64,000 nt of DNA, from positions 47,291 through 111,290 of the forward strand of contig CALWQP010000005.1 of assembly GCA_944383695.1 (NCBI GenBank), in the 5' to 3' direction. How positions within the stretch are numbered: position 1 is the first letter of the stretch; each line of letters begins with the position of its first letter. The DNA is from an uncultured Mediterraneibacter sp. Its GTDB lineage: Bacteria; Bacillota; Clostridia; Lachnospirales; Lachnospiraceae. Below are positions 48,334 to 58,239 of the stretch, in pieces. Below the pieces are notes generated by a model that was not told where the DNA came from, made no database searches, and was given only the letters and a program-made list of their open reading frames with translations. Made by a program: the position numbers and the translations under genes.

Positions 48334-49320
48334 ATGATGAATGTTTTGATATTAAGCGCCGGGACACGAAATAAGATTGTTCAGTATTTTAAAAGGGCAT
48401 TGACGGATGACAGCGGAAAACGAACTGGAAATGTGATCGCTGCAGATATGAGTGAACTTGCGCCGGCTGTATACGAGGCAGACAAATTTTATAAGGTCTC
48501 ACGGATTACAGATCCTGGATATATGGATAAGGTTTTTGATATTTGTAAGAAGGAAAAAGTCACGGCCGTACTCAGCCTGATCGATCCGGAACTTAGTTTG
48601 TTGGCAGAATATGCAGATGAATTTAGAAAAATGGGTGTAACTGTGATCGGATCCAGTTATGATCTGTGCGAAATGTCTCTGGACAAAATGTTGATGTATA
48701 AATGGCTGACTGAGCATGGATACAAAACTGCCAAAAGCTACACGGAAAAAGACAAGTTTTATTCTGATCTTGAAGCAGGCAGGATAGAGTTCCCGGTTTT
48801 TGTAAAGCCGGTCAGAGGAAGCGCTTCGATTGCGATCAGTAAAGTAGAGGATAAAGAGACGCTATATCTGTTATTTGCTCATAGTGATAATCTGATGATT
48901 CAGGAATATCTTAAAGGGCAGGAAATTGGTGCTGATGTATATATTGACATGATCAGCGGGGAGATTGTCTCTATATTTACTAAGAAAAAAATTGTGATGC
49001 GCGCCGGCGAGACAGATAAGGCGGTTTCATTTAAAGATGATAAGTTGTTCAATCTGATAGAAAAGTTTGTAATGGAAGCAGGATATAGAGGGCAGATAGA
49101 TATTGATATCTTTGAGATTGATGGGGAATATTACATTTCGGAAGTCAATCCAAGGTTCGGAGGAGGATATCCGCATGCTTATGAATGTGGATGTGACCAT
49201 ATGAGATTGATTGTTAATAATTTGTTTGGAAGAGTCAATCAAAAGCGAATTGGCTGTTATTCGAAAGGTATTTACATGATGAAATATAATGAAATATTGA
49301 CAATAAAAGAAACACTATAA
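48334..49320 (+). CDS. ATP-grasp ligase (carbamoyl-phosphate synthase large-subunit-like)
   Basis: 328 residues. The N-terminal pre-ATP-grasp domain (MNVLILSAGTRNKIVQYFKR) leads to the ATP-grasp lobes: FPVFVKPVRGSASIAISKV (ATP lysine), LMIQEYLKGQEIGADVYIDM, GQIDIDIFEIDGEYYISEVNPRFGGGYP (metal-binding Glu and Asn). Enzymes of this type join a carboxylate to an amine via an acyl-phosphate. Its position after the GNAT-PLP fusion suggests attachment of an amino acid to the amino sugar or to the polymer. A GAGGGA site precedes two in-frame ATGs (48334 and 48337). Confidence 0.88.
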   Translation: MMNVLILSAGTRNKIVQYFKRALTDDSGKRTGNVIAADMSELAPAVYEADKFYKVSRITDPGYMDKVFDICKKEKVTAVLSLIDPELSLLAEYADEFRKMGVTVIGSSYDLCEMSLDKMLMYKWLTEHGYKTAKSYTEKDKFYSDLEAGRIEFPVFVKPVRGSASIAISKVEDKETLYLLFAHSDNLMIQEYLKGQEIGADVYIDMISGEIVSIFTKKKIVMRAGETDKAVSFKDDKLFNLIEKFVMEAGYRGQIDIDIFEIDGEYYISEVNPRFGGGYPHAYECGCDHMRLIVNNLFGRVNQKRIGCYSKGIYMMKYNEILTIKETL

Positions 49321-49390
49321 TATCGCAAAGATATTTGGGAATAAGTATGTCCCCAAGTTTTCCAGATAGCAAAGAAAAGGGCATGTGATT

Positions 49391-50503
49391 ATGAAATTTT
49401 TAGTGATTTGTAATTCTGCGTCAGGATTACATAATTTTCGGAGTATGTTGTTAAAAGAGCTAATTAAGAAAGGTGATCAGATCGTTGCTATTGTGCCTGA
49501 AAGTACTGATGATAGTCAAATAGGATCAGAAAATGAATTAAAAAAGCTAGGATGTCAACTGATTAGAATGAAGATAGAGCGGAGAAACATTGCTTTGAAG
49601 AAAGATCTTTTCTTATTGGCAGGATATGCAAGATGTATGTTTTATTTTAAGCCCGAGTTCGTGATAACATATACTATTAAACCTAATATTTATGGTGGAG
49701 TTATCTGTAGACTTTTGAAAATCCCATATGCTGTTAATGTTACTGGGCTTGGTTCTGCTTTTCAAAAAAAGAATTTTTTATATAAGATAGTTGTTCTCTT
49801 GTATAAATTGGCGTTAAAAAATGCTAAAACAGTTTTTTTTGAAAATCAAAATAATTTTCAAATTTTTTTAAATGAAAGAATTATAGAAAGTAGCCAAGGA
49901 TATTTATTAAATGGCGCTGGAGTTGATTTGGATAAATTCTCATATCATAATTATCCTCAACCACACAGGGGGACTAACTTTTTGTTTATTGGGAGGATCA
50001 TGAAGGAAAAAGGGGTAGAGGAGTTATTTTTTGCAATGAAAAGATTGCAGAAAGACAATCAGGAGTGCCACCTTTACATTGTAGGTAATTTTGAGGAAAA
50101 TTATTGTGAAGTTATAGAAAAATATGAAAAGGAAGGATGGCTTACTAATTGTGGCCATCAAAAAGATGTACGACCTTTTATAGCCCGAGCAGATTGTTTT
50201 GTTTTGCCATCTTGGCATGAGGGAATGTCGAATACAAATTTAGAGAATGCAGCTATGGGACGGCCAGTAATCACAAGTAATATTTCTGGGTGTAAAGAAG
50301 CGGTAATTGACGGAGTAAGTGGCATGCTCTGTGAACCTGGAGATGAAGAAGAAGTGTATAATGCCATGAAAAAATTTCTTGATTTAACATATGAAGAAAG
50401 AAAAACGATGGGAATAGAAGGTAGAAAACATATGGAAAAGAATTTTGATAAAAAGGAAATAGTTAAAAAAACGATAAGTCGTTTAGATATGATTACTTCT
50501 TAG
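49391..50503 (+). CDS. Glycosyltransferase family 4 (PglA-like)
   Basis: 370 residues, GT-B fold. The N-terminal half (FLVICNSASGLHNFRSMLLK, TYTIKPNIYGG, NVTGLGSAF) and C-terminal half (FLFIGRIMKEKGVEELF, LPSWHEGMSNTNLENAAMG with the EGMS...E motif, GCKEAVIDGVSGML) match retaining transferases that add the second sugar on bacillosamine-type lipid-linked primers. ATG 49391 follows AAAAGGGC; a GTG at 49385 is possible. The DNA is about one third GC, clearly lower than the front of the locus. Confidence 0.92.
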   Translation: MKFLVICNSASGLHNFRSMLLKELIKKGDQIVAIVPESTDDSQIGSENELKKLGCQLIRMKIERRNIALKKDLFLLAGYARCMFYFKPEFVITYTIKPNIYGGVICRLLKIPYAVNVTGLGSAFQKKNFLYKIVVLLYKLALKNAKTVFFENQNNFQIFLNERIIESSQGYLLNGAGVDLDKFSYHNYPQPHRGTNFLFIGRIMKEKGVEELFFAMKRLQKDNQECHLYIVGNFEENYCEVIEKYEKEGWLTNCGHQKDVRPFIARADCFVLPSWHEGMSNTNLENAAMGRPVITSNISGCKEAVIDGVSGMLCEPGDEEEVYNAMKKFLDLTYEERKTMGIEGRKHMEKNFDKKEIVKKTISRLDMITS

Positions 50504-50586
50504 ATTAAGTACTTGTAAGTCGGAATGGTGTAGAATAAATTATTAAAACTATATGAATGATAAGAATACATTGAGGTTAGTAAAAT

Positions 50587-51591
50587 ATGATGCCTAGATT
50601 TAGTGTAATAGTTCCAATTTACAATGTGGAATGCTTTTTAGAAAAATGTATAAATAGTTTGATTGAACAGAAATATGGAGCAGTAGAGATTATACTTGTT
50701 GATGATGGCTCATCTGATAGATGCCCTCAAATTTGTGATAGGTACTTAGAAATTGACAATAGAATTAAAGTTATCCATAAAAAAAATGGTGGATTAGTTA
50801 GCGCAAGACAAGCAGGATGCAAAGCGGCAAGTGGAGAATATATTCTCAATGTAGACGGAGATGACTGGGTAACTCCCGAATATTTTCAAAAATTGGATCA
50901 TATTGTTGAAAAATATCATCCAGATTGTATATGTTTTGGTGTTAGACATATTCATGGTAATAATAAAGAAGAACGTCCAATTGCATTTAAACCAGGCTTA
51001 TATAATAAAAGAGATATGGAATTAAAAATATTTCCGATTTTGATTGAAGATGAAAAAGGAAGATATTTTAGCCCATCTATTTGGAGCAAAGCTATTAAGA
51101 GAGATATATATAGCAAATGTCAGATGGCTTTGGATGACAGAATAAAAATCGGAGAAGATCATGCATGTACAAAACCTGCTATATATAGATCAAAAACATT
51201 GTATATCTTGGAAGAATCTTTATATTGTTATAGACTGAATGCATTGTCAATGACGAAAGAAAGAAAAGCCTTTTCGTGGGAAGGACCAGAATTAATTGGC
51301 AGACATTTTGAAAAAGAGATTCCAATGAAAGATGGATATAATTTTGAGGAACAAGTATATAGGAATATAGTGCATAATTTATTTAATGTTGCTGTGTCAC
51401 AATTTTATAGAAAAGAAAGTTTTAATGCCGTGTCAAAGAATATTAGCCAAAATATAAAACAACCATATTATAAACAAGCAATAATGAATTGTAAGTATAA
51501 AAATGTTAAAGGAGTTCTCGCACATTTTACGTTAAAATATCATTTATATTGTATCTTGTATTTGTGGGCAAAAATTAATAAATATAGGTAA
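50587..51591 (+). CDS. Glycosyltransferase family 2
   Basis: 334 residues, GT-A fold: FSVIVPIYNVECFLEKCINS, VDDGSSDRCPQICDRY, the nucleotide-sugar DxD in LNVDGDDWVTPEYF and the acceptor-domain IGEDHACTKP. An inverting transferase that adds one sugar of the repeat unit; the acceptor is not predictable. GAGG lies 13 bases before the first of two ATGs. It is the last intact gene before the decayed transposase at 51773-53179. Confidence 0.92.
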   Translation: MMPRFSVIVPIYNVECFLEKCINSLIEQKYGAVEIILVDDGSSDRCPQICDRYLEIDNRIKVIHKKNGGLVSARQAGCKAASGEYILNVDGDDWVTPEYFQKLDHIVEKYHPDCICFGVRHIHGNNKEERPIAFKPGLYNKRDMELKIFPILIEDEKGRYFSPSIWSKAIKRDIYSKCQMALDDRIKIGEDHACTKPAIYRSKTLYILEESLYCYRLNALSMTKERKAFSWEGPELIGRHFEKEIPMKDGYNFEEQVYRNIVHNLFNVAVSQFYRKESFNAVSKNISQNIKQPYYKQAIMNCKYKNVKGVLAHFTLKYHLYCILYLWAKINKYR

Positions 51592-51772
51592 TTGTTAAAA
51601 TCAAATTATCCCAAGTGTGGATAACTCTCCATATATAAGGAGAGAAAAGCAGGTCAATCTTCAGAATTGCTTCTGAATTGACATAGATCATCAGATTCAG
51701 GGCGTGTTTTACTAAGCACGAATAAATTTTTGAAAATTGAATATTTTTTCAGACAACTAACGGCTTTAAACT

Positions 51773-53179
51773 TCATATGTATTGTGGATAGCTTAGCCGG
51801 TGGGTAACAATCACTGTGAATTGGCTGGCAATGCCGGCGAGAACCACATCTGCTTTTGTAGCGACATGGTCACGTTACTTTTGCCCGGAGATACACATAT
51901 TGGCCTTAAGGTGATTAGATAGCCCGTTCTACAATGGTCCGGATCTTATAAAGAGCAATCCATTCGTCGTAATCCCTTTGGATTCCGGGAAATTTGCGGA
52001 AGTCCATGTTTACAAAAGTATAAGTGGTACGCCCCTTTTTAGCAGTACTGCATGGATTTTCACAGTCGCAGACATACTGCCCTTTCACTATATGGACTTT
52101 GGGGCAGCTCTATTTTTCACGGTCAGCCCGTCCTTTTTTATGACAATAGCCAAGATGTTTCATAGTGAGTGTCGGCTCATTTGGGCAGGCAGGGTATTCG
52201 TAGATGATATAACCGATCTTCGGGAGAGTGCTTTCATTGCCTACATTATACGTGATCAGGGCTTTGGAAAAATGGAATTTATTTTTCAGGAAGCTATAGG
52301 TTTCGATGGTGTCAAAGGCAGAGTCACCAAGGAAAGTATCCGGTGAGAACCGGGGATGGAGCGCAAAGTAGTCGGACAGGACGGGATGGAGTGCGGAGGA
52401 GTCTCCTACAGACTTGTCCTCATCCGGGGAATCTGATTTCTTTTCCACTGGCATCTCAGGATGAGCCTCTTTAAAATCATCATCCAGAAAGGTGATATGG
52501 CGGATGATCCCAAGGCCGTTTGTAAGTATAGCAAATTTATCTGCATAGCAGAAATGTTCGTTGATATACTACTGTTTGGCATGGGGACAGAAAGCCGACT
52601 GGGAGAGCATGAAACCGTAAGCCATCCTGTAAGGGGCGACATCCGGTTTATCCTGGTAGTGGGCCTTGAGTTTTTTGATTAGAGAATTGACAGTTTTGGG
52701 ATTGTTTTGGTAACATAAAGCTCAATGCTGGAAGTATCAAAGGTAAGGACGTCAGTAAGGGAGGAATCGATCATCTGGCAGATCGGTTCGGTGAGATCGA
52801 CCATCTTGTGGAACATCTGCTCGATATAAGGTTCAAAATTGGTTTTGAAGCGGGAAAAAAGAGGCATATCAGGAACCTTGGACAAGCCGCAGAAGTCCCG
52901 TAATTCCCGGTAGCGGGCAAGGAAAAGGATAAGCAGGGAATCCGCAGGGATGGAAAAGACTTTCTGAAGGACAAGGGCAGAGAGGAAACCTTTCAGGAGA
53001 TAAATTTGTTTTCGTTCAAGAGTCCTGTAAAAGGCATGGTAAAAATTAGCAGGAATGAGCTCGGTAATGTTGACAGTGTCATTGAGAAGCTAGAAAAAGG
53101 AAGGGGTGTCCTCCCGCAACATATCCTGACAGTCAGAAAAGGTATCTTTTAAAGAGATGTGATGATATTTAGCAGCCAC
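51773..53179 (-). pseudogene. Decayed DDE transposase inside the capsule locus
   Basis: Starting with GTG 53179 behind GGAGGAGAAAT, a transposase frame can be followed through several breaks: an in-frame TAG near 53090, a frame change near 52690 after VTKTIPK, intact runs SSALHPVLSDYFALHPRFS and DTFLGDSAFDTIETYSFLKN (52300-52390), and a one-base insertion near 51919 (ERAI then NHLKANMCISGQK). Only its ORF fragments remain. It is of a DDE type common in Lachnospiraceae, but I cannot fix the IS family or its terminal repeats. It separates two glycosyltransferases, and the genes on both sides are otherwise co-directional. 51592-51772 contains no gene; it has two short hairpins (51625-51644 and 51654-51681). 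Confidence 0.8.
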
Positions 53180-53340
53180 AAAATTTCTCCTCCGTGGGTT
53201 GTGAATTTGTTTGTGTGGTTAATTTAATTTTACCATCTGCGGAGAGAAAACTTATATAAAAGTGTTAAGAAAAACCCAGTAAAATCAATGGGTTTGGCGA
53301 TTTAACAATCGCCTATTAATAAATAATAAAGGAGAAAAAA

Positions 53341-54078
53341 ATGATTCCTAAAAAGATACATTATTGTTGGGTAGGTGGAAATCCTCTTACGCCATTGGCA
53401 GAAAAATGTATTGCTAGTTGGCGGAAATATTGTCCTGATTATGAGATAGTCAGATGGGACGAATCCAATTATGATTTTACAAAGAATAAATACATGAAAC
53501 AGGCTTATGAAGCAAAAAAGTGGGGATTTGTTCCCGATTATGCTAGGCTTGACATCATATATCAAAATGGAGGAATATACTTAGATACAGATGTTGAATT
53601 AGTTAAACCATTAGATGAATTATTAGAAAACAAATGTTTTTGTGGAGTTGAATTACGAGACCAGGGTAGAATAGTTGTCGCATTGGGATTGGGATTTGGT
53701 GCAGAACGTGGAGATTCTCTTATAAAAGAGATGATGAGCTCATACTTTGATTTGAATTTTTTAAACGCAGATGGAACCTTAAATTTAGTTGCTTCTCCGG
53801 TGTATCAGACAAAATTTCTTCTAGAGAAGGGGCTAATAAACATACCACAAATTCAAAATGTAGCTGGCATTACTGTTTACCCTAAAGTCTATTTTAATCC
53901 TACAGATTTAGACACTGGAAAAGTTGTATTAGATAAGAAAACAATATCAATTCATCATTATGCTGGTAGTTGGCTCGATGCTAAAGCGAAAAGAAGATAT
54001 GAAGTTCATAAGTTTTTAAATAGAGTAATTGGTAAAAATGCCACTAATTGGCTAAGGAAAATTTTGTTGTGGAAATAA
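53341..54078 (+). CDS. Glycosyltransferase family 32-like (capsular polysaccharide synthesis)
   Basis: 245 residues. The start IPKKIHYCWVGGNPLTPL, then the DxD region GFVPDYARLDIIYQNGGIYL followed by DTDVELVKPLDELL, and the late SIHHYAGSWLDAKAK are typical of the DXD-containing GT32/Och1-like family that moves hexoses onto capsular repeat units. AAGGAG lies seven bases before the ATG. It follows a seven-bp hairpin (GGCGATT/AATCGCC, 53295-53312). First gene after the transposase remnant. Confidence 0.92.
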   Translation: MIPKKIHYCWVGGNPLTPLAEKCIASWRKYCPDYEIVRWDESNYDFTKNKYMKQAYEAKKWGFVPDYARLDIIYQNGGIYLDTDVELVKPLDELLENKCFCGVELRDQGRIVVALGLGFGAERGDSLIKEMMSSYFDLNFLNADGTLNLVASPVYQTKFLLEKGLINIPQIQNVAGITVYPKVYFNPTDLDTGKVVLDKKTISIHHYAGSWLDAKAKRRYEVHKFLNRVIGKNATNWLRKILLWK

Positions 54079-54093
54079 ATAGATATGTAAATT

Positions 54094-55545
54094 ATGGAAA
54101 ATATAGAGAATGTTATGGATAATCATACAATGATCAAGAAATCTTATAGTATGGTGCTTAGCCCGAATAGAATAATAGTGTTATTGTTTTGTTCAGTATG
54201 TATGTTTATTTTCTGGCTTTCAGATGGGAATAATAATGTATGTACATATGTGATGAGTTGGATGGCTAATTTATTTTTACTACTTCGATTGAAAGATTGT
54301 AAGCGGGTAGAAGGTAAAATATTTAATCAGTATACATTGTTCATTATTATATCTTTTTTGTATATATTTGGTCAAACACTCTTATTTTCACTAGGGATAG
54401 TTAGAATAGAAGGACTAGTGAATGGTTATAACATAAATTTAATCAATAAATATTTGCTATTTGCAGTGCCGTCATTTTATATATTTACAATTCCTATTAA
54501 TTTGCTAAAAAAGCAGAGAAAACCTGAAAATATTGTAAATGAGGAAGATAATGCAACAAAAAAATCAGTCATGATCGTTTGTGGCTTATTATTAATAATC
54601 AGTGCACCGTTCTATTGGATGGAGGTGATTGATTTTATTAGGATTGCGTTGATAAGTGGATATGCAGCAAATTATGTTGAAGATGGAGAAGCAATGGGAA
54701 TATTGGCAAATGTGATATTGCTGTATGTGCCAGCAGTGGCATTTCTCATTGTCAATACTAGAAAGAAAATAGCTAAATATCTTTTATTAGTAATGCTAAT
54801 TGTTCCTGCTTTCGGGTATATGTTTGTAGGTGGTCGTGGAAAGGCTATGTCATTACTGACTTGCGGATTATTTTTATGGATGACAGAAATTTGTAAAACG
54901 AAGAAAAAAGGAAAATATCTATTAGCGATTACTCTAGTCGGCGTATTACTATTGGGATTGTTTTCCACTCTTAGAGAGATAAGAGATTTTTCACTTGGTA
55001 CACCTAGTGAGATTATTGCTGTATTTATTTCCAACAATTTACTTGAAGGAGTAATATCAACTATTAAGGAAATTGGCTCAACAATTTATACATGGATTCG
55101 AGTAGAACAAATTGTTCCATCACTAGTAGGATTTAGATTTGGTTACTCTTATTTGGCTGCTATTTTATCTTGCATTCCATCTGGTCTTATAGGATATTCG
55201 TTTGCCGACGACGCTGCCTTAGATATCTGGTTAACAAATGAGGTTAATGCAGATTATGGGCTAGGTTTCTCTATGATGGCAGAGTCATATTGTAATTTTG
55301 GATACGTTGGAATTATATTGATATTTTTTGTTGGTTTATTCATGTTTTATTTTCTTTCTGGTAATATTATCAGAAATGGGGACATCCGCTTTAAAAATGC
55401 TGTTTCAGCTATAGCATTATATATATTTACTAATATAGCAAGAAACTCGTTATCATTGTCTGTTAGAAATATTTTTTATGGTATAATTATTCCACTACTA
55501 TTAATTAAAGTTTTGCGAATGATTATGGTAGGAGGAAAGAAATAG
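54094..55545 (+). CDS. wzy: O-antigen/capsule repeat-unit polymerase (Wzy-like)
   Basis: 483 residues with about eleven to twelve membrane helices and a large loop. The conserved GGRGKAMSLLTCGLFLW segment in the middle and the periplasmic loop near ISNNLLEGVISTIKEIGSTI are typical of oligosaccharide repeat-unit polymerases. It links flipped lipid-bound repeat units into the polymer. Only weak sequence conservation is expected in this family; the assignment rests on topology, the GGR motif and locus position next to wzx. Confidence 0.82.
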   Translation: MENIENVMDNHTMIKKSYSMVLSPNRIIVLLFCSVCMFIFWLSDGNNNVCTYVMSWMANLFLLLRLKDCKRVEGKIFNQYTLFIIISFLYIFGQTLLFSLGIVRIEGLVNGYNINLINKYLLFAVPSFYIFTIPINLLKKQRKPENIVNEEDNATKKSVMIVCGLLLIISAPFYWMEVIDFIRIALISGYAANYVEDGEAMGILANVILLYVPAVAFLIVNTRKKIAKYLLLVMLIVPAFGYMFVGGRGKAMSLLTCGLFLWMTEICKTKKKGKYLLAITLVGVLLLGLFSTLREIRDFSLGTPSEIIAVFISNNLLEGVISTIKEIGSTIYTWIRVEQIVPSLVGFRFGYSYLAAILSCIPSGLIGYSFADDAALDIWLTNEVNADYGLGFSMMAESYCNFGYVGIILIFFVGLFMFYFLSGNIIRNGDIRFKNAVSAIALYIFTNIARNSLSLSVRNIFYGIIIPLLLIKVLRMIMVGGKK

Positions 55546-55854
55546 AAGAAATATTTTAATTAATATTTGATAAATTTTACTAAGATAAGTACCTCGCATA
55601 GAAAAGGAGAAGACGAGCTATAAGAAGCTAAGTCTAAATTAGCCAAGGTATGTCGTTGCCATGCCAACGTATTAACAATTATTCGGAGAAACTATGCGCG
55701 TGGTCATTCTAAAATTATTAAGTGATAGAAAATAGGAAGTCATCCATAATATCTCCATAAGTACACAGTCCTTGGAGAGGGACCATAAACACTACTACTA
55801 TATAATACAAGGAAACATGATGTTTTATTTTTTATAAACATCATACAAATCAAT
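55546..55854. other. Intergenic region between wzy and wzx
   Basis: 309 bp without a supportable gene. It ends in a hairpin, ATGATGTTT/AAACATCAT (55817-55843), directly before wzx. An AAGGAAAC site and an ATG inside the hairpin open a six-codon frame (MMFYFL), possibly a leader peptide. wzx itself has no good ribosome binding site. Confidence 0.4.
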
Positions 55855-57078
55855 ATGAAGAAGAATGTTTTATATAATATAATTTCCTTATATGGGTTAA
55901 GTATAGCCAAAATTATTTTTCCCTTAGTGACATTGCCTTATTTGACTAGAGTTTTAAGCGTTGATTTATATGGCATGGTATCATATGTAAAAACACTTAT
56001 GACATATTTTCAGATTGTTGTTGATTTTGGATTCTTATTATCAGGTACAAAAGATATTGTAAACTCAAAAGATAATTTTAATAAATTAGAAAAAGAAATT
56101 GGAGATATATTATTTGCAAGAATAATTTTAGCAATGGTATCCTTGATTGTATTAATATTTATTATTTTCTCTTTCCCAGTTGTGAGAGAATATAAAATAT
56201 ATACATTACTTGCATTTGTTCCTATTTTTTTATCATTGTTTTTATTTGATTACGTCTTCCGTGGCTTAGAAAAGATGCAAATAATTACATCAAGATTTTT
56301 CTTGATGAAAGTAATATCCACTTTTTTTACGTTCGTGTTGATTAAAAGTGATGCAGATATTATTTGGATACCCATTCTAGACATCATTAGTTCTTCTGTT
56401 GCTATAATTTTAATTTTATTTCAGCTAAAGAGAATGAATATTAGGATAAGAAGAACAAATATCCGAAATTCAATTTATAAGCTAAAACAGTCGTCAATAT
56501 ATTTTTTCTCAAATATGACAACTACAGTGTTTAGTGCACTAAATACAATCTTGATTGGAATATTTTTATCTAAAAAAGATATAGCGTTCTGGAGTTTATG
56601 TATTCAAATTATTAGTACGATTCAAGCGTTGTATTCACCGATTATTGATGGTGTATATCCCTCAATGATTCAAACAAAAGAATTTAAACAAGTAAAAAAC
56701 ATACTGTTAGGATTTATGCCAGTTGTATTATTCGGATGTATAATTACCTGTTTTGTGGCAGAGTATGCGTTGTTAATTATAGGAGGTCAAAAATATGTAT
56801 CCGCATCTATTATACTCAGAGTGCTCACTCCGGTTTTATTCTTTGGTTTCCCGGCAATGTTGCTTGGATGGCCCACATTAGGGGCAATAAATCAACCTCA
56901 AAAAGTAACATATTCTACTATTATATCAGCGATATTTCAGATTGTCGGACTGTTGTTGCTTGCCTTTGTTAATCAGTTTTCTCTTATTGCCATTGCAACT
57001 ATTAGAAGTATAACAGAGTTTGTATTGTTTAGTAGCAGGGTATTGTTTTGCTACAAAAACAGGAAGAATTTTAATTAA
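55855..57078 (+). CDS. wzx: Repeat-unit flippase (Wzx, polysaccharide transport family)
   Basis: 407 residues with about twelve to fourteen membrane helices. The N-terminus (NVLYNIISLYGLSIAKIIFP then LVTLPYLTRVLS) and VDFGFLLSGTKDIV are typical of Wzx/PST flippases of the MOP superfamily. It moves undecaprenyl-linked repeat units to the outside of the membrane, where Wzy and the LCP protein act. The ATG at 55855 lacks a clear ribosome binding site. Confidence 0.92.
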   Translation: MKKNVLYNIISLYGLSIAKIIFPLVTLPYLTRVLSVDLYGMVSYVKTLMTYFQIVVDFGFLLSGTKDIVNSKDNFNKLEKEIGDILFARIILAMVSLIVLIFIIFSFPVVREYKIYTLLAFVPIFLSLFLFDYVFRGLEKMQIITSRFFLMKVISTFFTFVLIKSDADIIWIPILDIISSSVAIILILFQLKRMNIRIRRTNIRNSIYKLKQSSIYFFSNMTTTVFSALNTILIGIFLSKKDIAFWSLCIQIISTIQALYSPIIDGVYPSMIQTKEFKQVKNILLGFMPVVLFGCIITCFVAEYALLIIGGQKYVSASIILRVLTPVLFFGFPAMLLGWPTLGAINQPQKVTYSTIISAIFQIVGLLLLAFVNQFSLIAIATIRSITEFVLFSSRVLFCYKNRKNFN

Positions 57079-57103
57079 TCAAAATGAAATGGAGATGTTT
57101 GGG

Positions 57104-58210
57104 ATGAGAATATGTATTTTATCAATGCAAAAGGTAAATAATTATGGATCAGTATTACAAGCGTATTCATTAAAAAAAATGTTGGAAAATATGGGGAACG
57201 AAGTAAGTTTTATTGATATAGAACCGAAAAGGGAAGAAAACGCTTTAATAATGGAAACGGATATTATTTCTTATAGTACTGAGATAGAAAGGACCTTAAA
57301 GCTCAATAAATACATAATTAATAAGTTGATTTTAAAATTAAGAGAGCAATTTTTGTATAAAAAGTTTGACTTTTTTAGAAGTGAATATCTTGGAATAGAT
57401 GGAAAGGAAAATAGTAGAAATTATGATTTATGTATTATTGGAAGTGATGAAGTATTTAATTGTCTTCAAAAAGCACCTTGGGGATTTACATCTCAATTAT
57501 TAGGGAATATAACACAAGCCCCAAAAGTAATAACATATGCTGCTTGTTGTGGTGCAACTTCGTATGGAAAATTGCCTGAAAGTGCTAAACCAATAATTAT
57601 ATCTGCATTGAGGAAGAATGAGGCAATTTCCGTGAGAGATGAAAACACAAAAGAGTTTGTAGAAAAATGTATAAATATAACTCCTAAGGTTAATTTGGAT
57701 CCAGTTGCGGTGGGTGACTTTACACAGGAAATCCAGAAAAACTCAGCTATTGTAACACGTATGCCTAAACATTATTGTATTGTTTATCTTTATCAAAACA
57801 GAATAAAAGATGAAAATGAAATTCGATATTTAAAAAAGTTTTGTAAAGAAAAAGGATTGGCAGTATTTGCAATAGGTGAAACTCAAAAATGGATCCCAAA
57901 CCATCTATTTGTGAACCCCTTTGAAGTACTAGCATTATTTGAACATGCTGATTTTGTGATAACTGATACATTTCATGGTACTTTGTTTGGCGCTAAGTTT
58001 GCACACAAGATGGCTGTCTTAATAAGGGAAAGTAACAAAAATAAACTATGTGATTTAGTTTCCAGACTTTCATTGAAAGATCACGTGGCAAATAAACTAA
58101 GCGATATAGAGGATATTTATAAAGTTGATGTTGATAGAAATTTCATTGATGATGTACTAACGCAAGAAAGAATGAAAACATTAGAATATTTAAAGGAGAA
58201 TGCATTGTAA
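57104..58210 (+). CDS. Polysaccharide pyruvyl transferase
   Basis: 368 residues. The motifs NNYGSVLQAYSLKKML at the start, LCIIGSDEVFNCLQ, and DFVITDTFHGTLFGAKF near the end are those of CsaB/PssM-type pyruvyl transferases. They use phosphoenolpyruvate to place a pyruvate ketal on a sugar, which adds negative charge. ATG 57104 follows GGAGATG; the open frame extends upstream into the wzx gene. It is followed at 30 bp by an iron-sulfur protein with which it is often paired. Confidence 0.9.
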   Translation: MRICILSMQKVNNYGSVLQAYSLKKMLENMGNEVSFIDIEPKREENALIMETDIISYSTEIERTLKLNKYIINKLILKLREQFLYKKFDFFRSEYLGIDGKENSRNYDLCIIGSDEVFNCLQKAPWGFTSQLLGNITQAPKVITYAACCGATSYGKLPESAKPIIISALRKNEAISVRDENTKEFVEKCINITPKVNLDPVAVGDFTQEIQKNSAIVTRMPKHYCIVYLYQNRIKDENEIRYLKKFCKEKGLAVFAIGETQKWIPNHLFVNPFEVLALFEHADFVITDTFHGTLFGAKFAHKMAVLIRESNKNKLCDLVSRLSLKDHVANKLSDIEDIYKVDVDRNFIDDVLTQERMKTLEYLKENAL

Positions 58211-58239
58211 ACTACAAGGCAGATATAAATATTAATAGT

